The position numbers and the translations under genes are program-made. From contig CAJTSH010000005.1 of assembly GCA_910578885.1 (NCBI GenBank), positions 1 to 19,331 on the forward strand: 19,331 nt of DNA, given 5' to 3'. Below are positions 1 to 6,658 of this stretch, in pieces. The notes beneath the pieces are model-generated. The model ran no database searches and was not told the origin of the DNA. It saw nothing but the letters and a program-made list of their open reading frames with translations. This DNA comes from an uncultured Lachnospiraceae bacterium. GTDB taxonomy: Bacteria > Bacillota > Clostridia > Lachnospirales > Lachnospiraceae. Every line of letters starts with the position of its first letter. The first letter of the stretch is position 1.

Positions 1-65
1 GCGGATTGGGGACTTTCACCCGTTAGAAACGTGCGCCGCTAGGCGCACAAGAAATGCTGTCACAC
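1..65 (-). mobile_element. Possible 5' end of a group II intron, running off the left edge
   Basis: On the minus strand the segment opens at position 65 with GTGTGAC, which fits the GUGYG start of bacterial group II introns. It continues with a perfect 7-bp hairpin (31-37 with 42-48, loop 38-41) and then the phrase CTAACGGGTGAAAGTCCCC. From memory, similar phrases occur in domain I of some bacterial group II introns. The intron body, reverse transcriptase and domains V-VI would lie outside the window to the left. The presumed insertion point is 29 nt past the stop of the NADAR remnant, just after a weak hairpin (GTGC-4-GCAC near 80-91). The start could instead be the GTGCG at position 48. Without domain V or the maturase this stays tentative. 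Confidence 0.42.
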
Positions 66-94
66 CAATCAATTGAAATGGTGCGGCAGCACTT

Positions 95-343
95 TTAATC
101 CTCAACAGGTTCACATATATCTGCATTCTTCCAGACACGACGAATCTCATCTCGAACCTCCATTAACGCAAAACCCAGCAAATTCTGGCCTTTCCATTCC
201 AATGGATTCCGAACATATTCATTCGTCTGCCCCATCTTAATTCCCCATATGCCGTCATACGGGCTTGCCTCCACAATAACACTGTCACCGGTAGATAGCA
301 GGAAATCCCTAAGTCTGGGATTTTGTGTGAATTTTAGATAATT
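95..343 (-). pseudogene. C-terminal remnant of a NADAR-domain (YbiA-like, DUF1768) protein
   Basis: An 82-codon open frame begins right after an in-frame TAG (344-346) and has no start codon or ribosome binding site. Its translation carries hallmarks of the NADAR C-terminal half in order: FTQNPRLRDFLLSTGD, then VEASPYDGIWGIKM, then NPLEWKGQNLLGFALMEVRD, ending in PVED. NADAR proteins are usually about 150-190 residues, so roughly the N-terminal half is missing. Family members are N-glycosidases acting on ADP-ribosylated guanine or on riboflavin-pathway intermediates, and some act beside DarT-type toxins. Nothing shows this copy is made. It was found by reading the minus strand directly, because it lacks a start. 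The upstream frame at 309-407 overlaps it in another register, suggesting a deletion junction near 340. Confidence 0.78.
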
Positions 344-407
344 CTATGATTTTCTCACTGTTTAAGTGTTTCGTCAGCTCTATGATTTTTTCCTTCAAGT
401 CAACCAT
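309..407 (-). CDS. Short 32-residue reading frame running into the NADAR remnant
   Basis: The ATG at 407 is preceded by GAGAGGTGG at a usable distance, so translation could start here. The peptide is MVDLKEKIIELTKHLN then SEKIIELSKIHTKSQT. It holds an imperfect internal repeat (EKIIELTK / EKIIELSK), also visible in the DNA as two copies of AAAATCATAGA. It ends at a TAG after crossing the first 35 nt of the NADAR remnant in a different register, so the last residues are probably read-through of foreign sequence. Best reading: the surviving 5' end of an unrelated or heavily altered gene fused by deletion to a NADAR 3' end. I do not recognise a family and doubt it is functional. Confidence 0.3.
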   Translation of the reverse strand: MVDLKEKIIELTKHLNSEKIIELSKIHTKSQT

Positions 408-441
408 AAAATATCCACCTCTCAAAAAACCAACATGATGT

Positions 442-663
442 TCAATACCCCGGCTTTTTATAGAGATTCTCCTTCTTCTCAAGAATCTCCTTCTGATATA
501 CGTTTTCAGTCCAGTCTGTCTGTGCAACCTCTTCCATAGAAATAGATATGTCATCCATATCAACTGCCAGAATCTCTGCAGTATCTGCGGCTAATTTATC
601 GGCTAAGGTCTGCTTCATTTCTTCTGTTCTTCCGGGCCATAATTTCACTATAATATGAGGCAT
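442..663 (-). CDS. Tautomerase family protein, PptA-like (4-oxalocrotonate tautomerase superfamily)
   Basis: A 73-residue protein starting MPHIIVKLWPGRTEEMKQ. Pro2 is the catalytic N-terminal proline of this superfamily after Met removal, which fixes the start at 663; an upstream ATG at 714 would bury it. GGGAGG lies just upstream of 663. The MPHI start and the KKPGY near the C-terminus resemble E. coli PptA (YdcE, 77 residues), and the length is closer to PptA than to 62-residue 4-OT enzymes. Members tautomerise enol/keto acids as small oligomers; the natural substrate is usually unknown. It lies 106 nt after the histidine operon stop on the same strand, with no clear terminator between, so read-through is possible. 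A weak TTTCAA-18-TAATAT promoter may exist in the gap. Confidence 0.9.
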   Translation of the reverse strand: MPHIIVKLWPGRTEEMKQTLADKLAADTAEILAVDMDDISISMEEVAQTDWTENVYQKEILEKKENLYKKPGY

Positions 664-769
664 ACTTCCCTCCCTATCAAAAAAGTAACAAAATATAGAT
701 ATTAACTTCCACAACTACAGCTTTGAAATTTGATATTAGACTTCATAAAGGAATTCGTAATCGCCCGCC

Positions 770-2050
770 CTACCTCTGCGCCAGCTCCTGTGTAATATCC
801 TCCCACGTCACGCCCTTTTCCACCATCAGCACCATCACATGGTACAGGAAATCAGAAATCTCATACTTAATCTCCTCCGCATCCGGATTCTTCGCCGCAA
901 TTACAATCTCGGTCGCCTCTTCCCCGACCTTCTTTAAAATCTTATCAATTCCCTTTTCAAAGAGATAATTGGTATAGGAACCATCCTTCGGATTCTTCTT
1001 CCGGTCTGAAATAATACCGTATACATCCTCAAACACCTTACGCGGATTCTTCTCTACATAGTCCTTTTTCACAATCTCATTGAAAAAGCAGGAAGGCTTT
1101 CCGGTATGGCACGCTACGCCCACCTGTGATACCTTGGCGAGAATCGTATCGTAATCGCAGTCTGCCGTTAAGGATTTCACATACTGAATATGCCCGGAAG
1201 TCTCGCCCTTTACCCACAATTCACCACGGCTTCTGCTGTAATAAGTCATCTTGCCGCTGCTGATGGTCGCGTCAAAAGCTTCCTTTGTCATATAAGCAAG
1301 CATCAGCACTTCATCGGTGCGGTAATCCTGCACAATCACCGGAACCATGTCGTCACTGTTTTTCTTGAGCGCTTCCCATTTCACGGCCGGTTCAAAGTGA
1401 TCCATCGTTAATCCGTCCTTTGAAAATTCTGCCTTTATTTTCATAATGTCCGCTTCCGGGTCATTGATGAAAGCGCCTGCCACTCCGCGGACACAGTCCT
1501 GTTTGAGAATATCGCAGATTTTGTCATGCTCATACACATCATACTGAACGACGAACGGTAAATCTGTCACATTTTCAACTGCATCCACCATATCAGAATC
1601 CATCAGAAGCATTTCATGGAAATAATCGAGCATTTCCGACTGATGTTTGAACACAAAATCCACGTTTTTGATGGAGACATTGATGTGCTCTTTTCCAAAT
1701 CGGGCGCCGCCCTCCTTTGCAAGAGAAAAGCTGGCAAGCTTAGAGCCGTTTAACATGACCTGCTTACAGCCGGCATAAAGCAGCTTCTTAATATCTTCCA
1801 GCCGGTTGATGTTTCCGCCGCCGCAGACCGGAATCTCAACATTTCGGTTAATCTCCTTGATGGTATGTATGTTTTTCTCATGCTCTTCATCACTGGTCGA
1901 CAAATCAAAAATCAGGATTTTGTCAATGCCGCTGTCATTATAGAGGGAGGCTAAGGTAAACAAGTCACCTGCCGGCTCAAAGTTATGTAATCCTTTTACG
2001 GCTTCGCCGTCCTTTAAATAAATTGTTGCTACGATATTCTTATGATCCAT
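770..2050 (-). CDS. hisIE: HisA/HisF-like domain fused to bifunctional HisI-HisE
   Basis: A 426-residue three-domain protein. Residues 1-215 resemble the HisA/HisF barrel family: LKDGEAVKG at 12-20 matches the HisF N-terminal motif and CGGGNI at 76-81 matches its phosphate loop. However, the position of the catalytic Asp of HisF (CLD in HisF) holds Tyr11, and the second half shows no DGT or second GG phosphate motif. Residues 232-330 are phosphoribosyl-AMP cyclohydrolase (HisI), with ADCDYD at 296-301 for metal and Cys297, Cys314 and Cys321 as expected zinc ligands. Residues 340-426 are phosphoribosyl-ATP pyrophosphatase (HisE), with EEATE at 377-381 and E397/D400. HisIE performs steps 2 and 3 of histidine synthesis. 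The start at 2050 lies 10 nt after hisB; the site is a modest AAGG overlapping the hisB stop. The barrel is probably structural or regulatory, but that is inference. Confidence 0.93.
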   Translation of the reverse strand: MDHKNIVATIYLKDGEAVKGLHNFEPAGDLFTLASLYNDSGIDKILIFDLSTSDEEHEKNIHTIKEINRNVEIPVCGGGNINRLEDIKKLLYAGCKQVMLNGSKLASFSLAKEGGARFGKEHINVSIKNVDFVFKHQSEMLDYFHEMLLMDSDMVDAVENVTDLPFVVQYDVYEHDKICDILKQDCVRGVAGAFINDPEADIMKIKAEFSKDGLTMDHFEPAVKWEALKKNSDDMVPVIVQDYRTDEVLMLAYMTKEAFDATISSGKMTYYSRSRGELWVKGETSGHIQYVKSLTADCDYDTILAKVSQVGVACHTGKPSCFFNEIVKKDYVEKNPRKVFEDVYGIISDRKKNPKDGSYTNYLFEKGIDKILKKVGEEATEIVIAAKNPDAEEIKYEISDFLYHVMVLMVEKGVTWEDITQELAQR

Positions 2051-2060
2051 AATCCGTACC

Positions 2061-2654
2061 TTATAAACTGCCTTTCGTCGATAATATGCTTGTAATGCGC
2101 GGGTCAATGAGGGTCGCCTCATCCAGCGCTTTTGCAAATGCTTTAAACATCGCTTCTATCATATGATGATTATTGCCCGGGGTCAAGACCTTCATGTGAA
2201 GATTCATGCCTGCGCTATAAGAAATGGCATAGAAGAACTCTTTTACCATTTCCGTATCCATATATCCGACCCGGTCAGTGGTAAACTCTGCCTCAAAGGA
2301 AAGATACGGTCTTCCGGATAAATCCAGTGCGCACAATACCAATGTCTCATCCATTGGAAGTATGCAGCTTCCGAAGCGTTTCAGTCCCTTCTTGTCACCC
2401 ACAGCCTCTTTGATTGCGCTTCCGAGGACAATTCCGGTATCTTCAATAGTATGGTGGCAATCTACAATCAGATCCCCTTTTACCTTTGCCTTTAAGTCGA
2501 ACAATCCATGTCTTGCAAAGCCTTCTAGCATATGGTCAAAAAAACCGATTCCGGTGTCTACATCGGCATTTCCGTTTCCGTCCAGCTCCAAAGTCAACGA
2601 GATATCCGTTTCTTTTGTTTTTCTTGTATATTCCGCAATCCTGCTACCTTCCAT
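2061..2654 (-). CDS. hisB: Imidazoleglycerol-phosphate dehydratase
   Basis: Dehydrates imidazole glycerol phosphate to imidazole acetol phosphate in histidine synthesis; the enzyme is a manganese-dependent 24-mer in the cytoplasm. The 197-residue protein has the usual length of monofunctional HisB, and no HisB-N phosphatase domain is present. Family motifs appear in order: DTGIGFFDHML, DCHHTIEDTGI, SGRPYLSF and PGNNHHMIEAMFKAFAKAL, including the paired His-His-x-x-Glu metal sites. The start at 2654 is chosen because AAAGGA sits 7 nt upstream and the protein then begins at the normal family start. An ATG at 2741 would add a 29-residue, very basic tail and overlap hisD by 14 nt; it has a possible GAGG, so it is not fully excluded. 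It lies between hisD and hisIE in the operon. Confidence 0.96.
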   Translation of the reverse strand: MEGSRIAEYTRKTKETDISLTLELDGNGNADVDTGIGFFDHMLEGFARHGLFDLKAKVKGDLIVDCHHTIEDTGIVLGSAIKEAVGDKKGLKRFGSCILPMDETLVLCALDLSGRPYLSFEAEFTTDRVGYMDTEMVKEFFYAISYSAGMNLHMKVLTPGNNHHMIEAMFKAFAKALDEATLIDPRITSILSTKGSL

Positions 2655-2727
2655 GTCCAAATCCTTTCTTTCCAAATCCGTACGCTTTTCCTGTACCGGC
2701 TTCCTATTATTTCTGCCAGCCTTACGT

Positions 2728-4029
2728 TTACGCTTCTTCATCCTCGAACCTCACCCGGATAGAATTGGCATGAGCCGTCAGCTTTTCGCACTCCGCGAAC
2801 TGTACAATGTCCTTATAGACCGGCTCTAATGCTTCTCTTGAGTACGAAATAATACTGGACTTTTTGATGAAATCGTCCACGCTTAAAGCAGAAAAGAATT
2901 TTGCGGTTCCATTGGTAGGCAGAACGTGATTCGGTCCTGCAAAATAGTCGCCCAAAGGCTCACTGCTGTATTCGCCCACAAAGATTGCGCCTGCATTGCG
3001 GATTTTCGTCATAATTTCAAATGGATTTTTCGTCATAATCTCCATGTGCTCCGATGCAATTTCATTGACCGCATCAATCGCATCTGCCATTGTATCCGCA
3101 ACCAGAATATAACCATAGTTGTCCAGTGACTTCTGGATGATTTCTTTTCTGGATAACTGTGCCGTGAATGCTTCGACTTCTTTCGATACTTCCTTGGCAA
3201 GCGCTTCGCTGGTAGTAATTAGAATTGCCGAAGCCATTTCGTCGTGTTCTGCCTGAGACAATAAATCAGCAGCTGCGAATCTTGGGTTTGCGCTCTCGTC
3301 TGCAAGGACGAGAATCTCGCTTGGTCCTGCAATAGAATCAATGCTGACATAACCGAATACTGCCTTTTTCGCAAGTGCCACATAAATATTTCCCGGGCCT
3401 ACGATTTTATCTACCTTCGGGACGCTCTCCGTTCCAAAGGCAAGCGCCGCAATCGCCTGTGCGCCGCCTGCTTTATAAATCTTATCTACGCCGGCTTCCT
3501 TTGCGGCAACCAGAGTCGACGGAAAGACCTTGCCGTCTTTTCCCGGCGGCGTCGTCATAATGATTTCATCTACCCCTGCCACCTTCGCAGGAAGGACGTT
3601 CATCAAAACGGAAGAAGGATAAACAGCCTTTCCGCCCGGTACATACACGCCGACCCTGCGCAGAGGTGTAACCTTCTGCCCCAATATGACGCCGTTGTCC
3701 TTACTGTCGAACCAACTGCGCTGACACTGCTTTTCGTGATATTCCCTGATATTGACCAAAGCCTTGCGGATAACGCCCAAAAGCTTCTCATCTACCAATT
3801 CATACGCTTCCTGTATCTCTTCCTCAGTAACGAGGATATTCGAAGCATCAATATCCGCACCGTCAAATTTCTTTGTGAAGTGAAATACCGCTTCATCCCT
3901 TTTCGCACGAACCTCTTCAATAATGTCGTTTACCTTACCTTCAAATTCACCATAGCTGTTCGGACTTCTTTTCAGCAGGTCTTCCAATATATTGTCTTTC
4001 GTTTCCGGTGTTAACTTTAAGATTCTCAT
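2728..4029 (-). CDS. hisD: Histidinol dehydrogenase
   Basis: Catalyses the last two steps of histidine synthesis, oxidising L-histidinol to L-histidine with two NAD+. The 433-residue length is typical. Visible family features are RRVGVYVPGG near 124-133, KAGGAQAIAALAFGT at 186-200, VGPGN at 210-214, and IAGPSEILVLAD at 233-244. The zinc ligands are Gln259 and His262 in SQAEHDE, Asp361, and His420 in TAHANSIRVR. The catalytic Glu327-His328 pair sits in ASEHMEI. The start at 4029 is supported by a perfect GGAGG 6 nt upstream. An upstream ATG at 4059 would add ten residues with no comparable site. It follows hisG after a 90-nt structured spacer, the longest gap between genes of this operon. Confidence 0.97.
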   Translation of the reverse strand: MRILKLTPETKDNILEDLLKRSPNSYGEFEGKVNDIIEEVRAKRDEAVFHFTKKFDGADIDASNILVTEEEIQEAYELVDEKLLGVIRKALVNIREYHEKQCQRSWFDSKDNGVILGQKVTPLRRVGVYVPGGKAVYPSSVLMNVLPAKVAGVDEIIMTTPPGKDGKVFPSTLVAAKEAGVDKIYKAGGAQAIAALAFGTESVPKVDKIVGPGNIYVALAKKAVFGYVSIDSIAGPSEILVLADESANPRFAAADLLSQAEHDEMASAILITTSEALAKEVSKEVEAFTAQLSRKEIIQKSLDNYGYILVADTMADAIDAVNEIASEHMEIMTKNPFEIMTKIRNAGAIFVGEYSSEPLGDYFAGPNHVLPTNGTAKFFSALSVDDFIKKSSIISYSREALEPVYKDIVQFAECEKLTAHANSIRVRFEDEEA

Positions 4030-4031
4030 GT

Positions 4032-4117
4032 TTTCCTCCATTCTGTGCGTTTTTTGCACAAACAGGTAGTTGTGAGAGAATTCACAAATTCTTTCACACT
4101 TTCCTCCATTTTGTGCG
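4032..4117 (-). repeat. 18-nt direct repeat carrying a Shine-Dalgarno sequence, around a two-part hairpin
   Basis: The hisG-hisD spacer contains two copies of an 18-nt segment, at 4032-4049 and 4100-4117, differing at one base. On the minus strand each reads CGCACA-A/G-AATGGAGGAAA. The copy next to hisD is its ribosome binding site; the other lies just after the hisG stop. Between them, 4071-4098 folds as a symmetric hairpin: a 5-bp outer stem (TGTGA/TCACA), a 2+2 internal loop, a 5-bp inner stem (GAATT/AATTC) and a 4-nt loop. No T-tract follows, so it does not look like a terminator. A role in mRNA processing or in setting hisD expression is possible but unproven. Confidence 0.6.
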
Positions 4118-4119
4118 CT

Positions 4120-4773
4120 TTACTGTTCCCGCAATACTTGCTTTAAGTCTGTAATCAGCTTTGTAATTCTCTCATTCTCCATTTTCATACTGACTTGATT
4201 GACAACCATTCGTGCGGACAATGGACAGACCTCTTCTAAAACCTGAAGTCCGTTTTCACGTAAGGTTGAACCTGTCTCTACGATATCGCAGATGACCTCG
4301 GAAAGCCCGACAATCGGAGCCAGCTCGATAGAACCGTTCAGCTTGATAATTTCTACGGTCTGATGCTTTTTATTATAGAAATAGTCTTTGGCAATCCTTG
4401 GATACTTTGTTGCCACACGGATTAGCTCATGATGCTGCAGGAAATCCTTCGCTTCTTTTGGTCCGCAGATGCACATCCTGCATTTTCCAAAGCCAAGATC
4501 CAGCACCTCATAAATGTTCCGCGCCTCTTCTAAGATCGTGTCCTTTCCGACAATCCCGATATCCGCCGCACCGTATTCTACATAGGTGGGAACATCAGGT
4601 CCCTTTGACAGGAAAAATTTTAATTTCAGTTCTTCATTTACAAATATAAGTTTTCTGGTATCCTTGTCCTTCATCTCTTCACAGGTAATCCCGATTTTCT
4701 CGAAAATTTCCAGTGTCTTTTTCGCCAGTCTGCCTTTGCCGAGCGCAAAGGTTAAATATCTCATTTCTTCCAT
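4120..4773 (-). CDS. hisG: ATP phosphoribosyltransferase, short form (HisG-S)
   Basis: Commits ATP and PRPP to histidine synthesis by forming phosphoribosyl-ATP. At 217 residues this is the short form, which lacks the C-terminal regulatory domain of long HisG and works as a complex with HisZ, encoded immediately upstream. Family features are FALGKGRLAKKTLEIF near 9-24, YGAADIGIVGKD near 67-78, ATKYPRIAKDYF at 121-132, and the PRPP loop around DIVETGSTLRENG at 163-175. The start at 4773 is chosen because AGAGGA lies at good distance and the codon sits 2 nt after the hisZ stop, implying translational coupling. ATGs at 4794 and 4764 are alternatives. Confidence 0.95.
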   Translation of the reverse strand: MEEMRYLTFALGKGRLAKKTLEIFEKIGITCEEMKDKDTRKLIFVNEELKLKFFLSKGPDVPTYVEYGAADIGIVGKDTILEEARNIYEVLDLGFGKCRMCICGPKEAKDFLQHHELIRVATKYPRIAKDYFYNKKHQTVEIIKLNGSIELAPIVGLSEVICDIVETGSTLRENGLQVLEEVCPLSARMVVNQVSMKMENERITKLITDLKQVLREQ

Positions 4774-4775
4774 CT

Positions 4776-5969
4776 CTATTCCTCTTCCATCCATGTCAAT
4801 GCGGCAAGTTTATTCCGTTTCTGATATGCCTCGTAGTCAGCCTTCGTTTTTGTTTTATCCCGGCGTATCAGCTCCACACGCCGTCCTTCGCCTCTGAGTA
4901 TTTTTGCCATTCCAATCGCACTCTTTTGGTGATTTGCAGAATATACGATCAGCTCTGTATCATTTTCCAACGGAATCTCGATTTTCTGTCTGGAAAGAGC
5001 CATCATAAGCTGGTCTACCGTAAATGCAAATCCAATTGACGCCGCATTCTTTCCGAAATACGGCAGCAATTTATCGTAGCGTCCGCCCTTGACAATCATT
5101 TCTCCGCTCCCGAAGGTATATCCGGCAAAAATGATTCCGGTATAGTAGGAGTAGCTGCTTATCATACCAAGTTCATAAGAAACGTATTTATCCACTCCAT
5201 AGATTTTCAGCACGTTATCCAGCTCTTCTAACCGTTCCAACGCCCCCGCAATTTGGGGATAACTATGCGACAGTGTTTTTGCCTCGGCAAAATCCCCGCC
5301 CTCATTGTAAATTTTTCCAAGCAGACCAAACAATTCTTTTAAATGACAGTCAATTGCCGCCTCTTCGATTTCCTCCTCCACGCCAAAAAAGTTCTTGTTC
5401 GCAATCAATTCCCGCATCCGCTCTTCCTGTTCTTCATCGAGTCCTGCCGCTTCCATCATGCCGCGCAGAATATCTGCATGTCCGATACTGATCTGGAATT
5501 CTTTTAGACCGCACGCCTTTAAAGAATTGACTATCATGGAAATGATTTCCGCATCCGCATCTACTGTGTTGTCTCCGATCAACTCTGCGCCAAGCTGTGT
5601 GCATTCCTTTAAACGCCCCTGATAGCTGTGGTTATTGATAAACGTATTTCCTATGTAGCTCAGACGGATCGGCATATCCTCATCCGTAAAATACTTCGCT
5701 ACGGAACGGGCTATGGACGGTGTGATATCCGGCCGCAATACCAGCGTATTTCCCTGTCTGTCAAAAAATTTGTACAATTCCTTAGAAGGCGTTGTTCCGA
5801 TCTCCTTTCCGAAAATATCGAAAAATTCGAAGGTCGGCGTCTGGATATTGTGGTATCCAAAGCTTTTTAATGTATCATGAAGCCGTTCCTGCAGAACCAG
5901 CTTTTTTTCACATTCTTCATTGTAGATATCCCGGACTCCCTCCGGTGTATGTAATAATTTGTGTTTCAT
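4776..5969 (-). CDS. hisZ: ATP phosphoribosyltransferase regulatory subunit
   Basis: HisZ is a catalytically idle paralogue of histidyl-tRNA synthetase that binds short HisG and makes it active and histidine-sensitive. The 397-residue protein shows the class II synthetase-like core: HTPEGVRDIY at 6-15, LVLRPDITPSIARSVAKYF around 77-95, YIGNTF, ELIGDNTVDADAEII, and VKGGRYDKLLPYFG further on. Histidyl-tRNA synthetase itself is less likely given the position directly before short hisG, the shorter C-terminal part and the family resemblance. The start at 5969 is set by GGAGG 5 nt upstream. Four ATGs cluster here (5984, 5981, 5972, 5969), and those at 5984 and 5981 lie upstream of or overlap that site. 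It is the first gene of the histidine operon. Confidence 0.95.
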   Translation of the reverse strand: MKHKLLHTPEGVRDIYNEECEKKLVLQERLHDTLKSFGYHNIQTPTFEFFDIFGKEIGTTPSKELYKFFDRQGNTLVLRPDITPSIARSVAKYFTDEDMPIRLSYIGNTFINNHSYQGRLKECTQLGAELIGDNTVDADAEIISMIVNSLKACGLKEFQISIGHADILRGMMEAAGLDEEQEERMRELIANKNFFGVEEEIEEAAIDCHLKELFGLLGKIYNEGGDFAEAKTLSHSYPQIAGALERLEELDNVLKIYGVDKYVSYELGMISSYSYYTGIIFAGYTFGSGEMIVKGGRYDKLLPYFGKNAASIGFAFTVDQLMMALSRQKIEIPLENDTELIVYSANHQKSAIGMAKILRGEGRRVELIRRDKTKTKADYEAYQKRNKLAALTWMEEE

Positions 5970-6093
5970 CATATCCTCCATCATTGAAATAGAAATCGTT
6001 ACCGTTCACTCCCATCAGTCGTTCCAGTAACTAAAAATCCTTGTATTTTCGGCGTGCACTTTAGCGTGCTACCATGCTACTACAATAAAATCT
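5970..6093 (-). promoter_or_regulatory. Untranslated leader of the histidine operon
   Basis: About 124 nt separate the predicted transcription start (near 6093) from hisZ. A 7-bp stem with one G-U pair forms from GTTACTG and CGGTAAC around an approximately 20-nt loop, and shorter pairings occur near GCACGCTAAAGTGC. There is no run of histidine codons, no terminator, and no convincing T-box: ATGGTAGCACG only loosely resembles the T-box antiterminator, and the leader is too short for a full specifier stem. Control could be by an unrecognised RNA element or by a DNA-binding repressor. Confidence 0.4.
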
Positions 6094-6099
6094 TTGCTT

Positions 6100-6128
6100 A
6101 TTATATTGGATATTCCGCAAATTGTCAA
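6100..6128 (-). promoter_or_regulatory. Promoter of the histidine operon
   Basis: Perfect vegetative promoter on the minus strand: TTGACA (6123-6128), a 17-nt spacer, and TATAAT (6100-6105). The predicted start is near 6093. The -35 box overlaps the TGA stop codon of recU (6125-6127), so recU and the histidine genes are abutting but separately promoted units. Confidence 0.92.
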
Positions 6129-6658
6129 TCCCTTGCAGCCAAATCCTTCTGCATGCCATCTAAATAGGGCACTAAAAGCCCGTTTTTTCTTTCTAAAAAG
6201 TATTCCGGTTCTAATTCTTCATAACGAAAGCTCTTGCGTCCGCCTTCCTTTGCCCGCTCCCAAAAACGCATGAGATGGGCAAAACGCAGATAATAAAATT
6301 CGTCACGATGGGTATAAAAAATCAGAAAGAAAGCAATCCCTCCCTGTTTTTCAAAATCTTCCATGAACTTTACCTGATGTTCGTGGATATTTGCCAGAGG
6401 AAAGGTGTCTGCGTGGCACTCTTTTGCATCAAAGCAGACAGGAATCCCCTGCACAGCTCCGATATAGTCTACGGTACTCTTCTGGTCGAAATAAGCAAGA
6501 GTAATATGCCTCGTCTCTTTGTCGATATTGATGGGGGTAATCGGCGTGGGAATCTTTTGGATTAAGGCAAGCCCGTTCTCCAAATACTTTTCATTTGTCC
6601 GATTGATAAACTCCTCTAAGGCAGATCCGCGGAGCCCCCTTGAATTCCAAGTCGCCAT
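6125..6658 (-). CDS. recU: Holliday junction resolvase RecU
   Basis: Cuts four-way DNA junctions during recombinational repair and chromosome segregation; this is the Firmicute counterpart of RuvC. The 177-residue protein has the RecU signature NSRGLRGSALEEFINRTN at 5-22, followed by IQKIPTPITPINI. The nuclease core (PD-(D/E)XK-like) is visible as DYIGAVQG from Asp64 and FDAKEC with Asp77, Lys79 and Glu80. FPLANIHEHQVKFME and the RFAHLMRFWERA helix follow as in the family. It is slightly shorter than B. subtilis RecU (206 residues), mainly at the N-terminus. The start ATG overlaps the TAA stop of the phosphatase gene by one base (TAATG), so the two are co-translated. Confidence 0.95.
   Translation of the reverse strand: MATWNSRGLRGSALEEFINRTNEKYLENGLALIQKIPTPITPINIDKETRHITLAYFDQKSTVDYIGAVQGIPVCFDAKECHADTFPLANIHEHQVKFMEDFEKQGGIAFFLIFYTHRDEFYYLRFAHLMRFWERAKEGGRKSFRYEELEPEYFLERKNGLLVPYLDGMQKDLAARD

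Noticed and set aside
2655..2741. N-terminal basic extension of HisB (start at 2741)
   Set aside because: The ATG at 2654 has a better-placed AAAGGA and matches the usual HisB start and length; the extension looks like translated spacer.
2278..2829. 183-codon plus-strand frame opposite hisB and hisD
   Set aside because: It lies antisense to hisB, whose family motifs are clear, and shows no family features or ribosome binding site. It is a shadow frame.
4026..4109. 27-codon ORF between hisG and hisD
   Set aside because: It has an ATGA overlap with hisD but no ribosome binding site ahead of its ATG; GGAGG-like sequence lies inside it. Kept only as a remark.
4776..5969. Histidyl-tRNA synthetase instead of HisZ
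   Set aside because: The gene directly precedes a short-form hisG with a 2-nt gap, and the reduced C-terminal part fits HisZ better.
6040..6093. T-box-like sequence ATGGTAGCACG in the hisZ leader
   Set aside because: It matches the T-box antiterminator only loosely, the leader is too short for a specifier stem, and no terminator with a T-tract follows.
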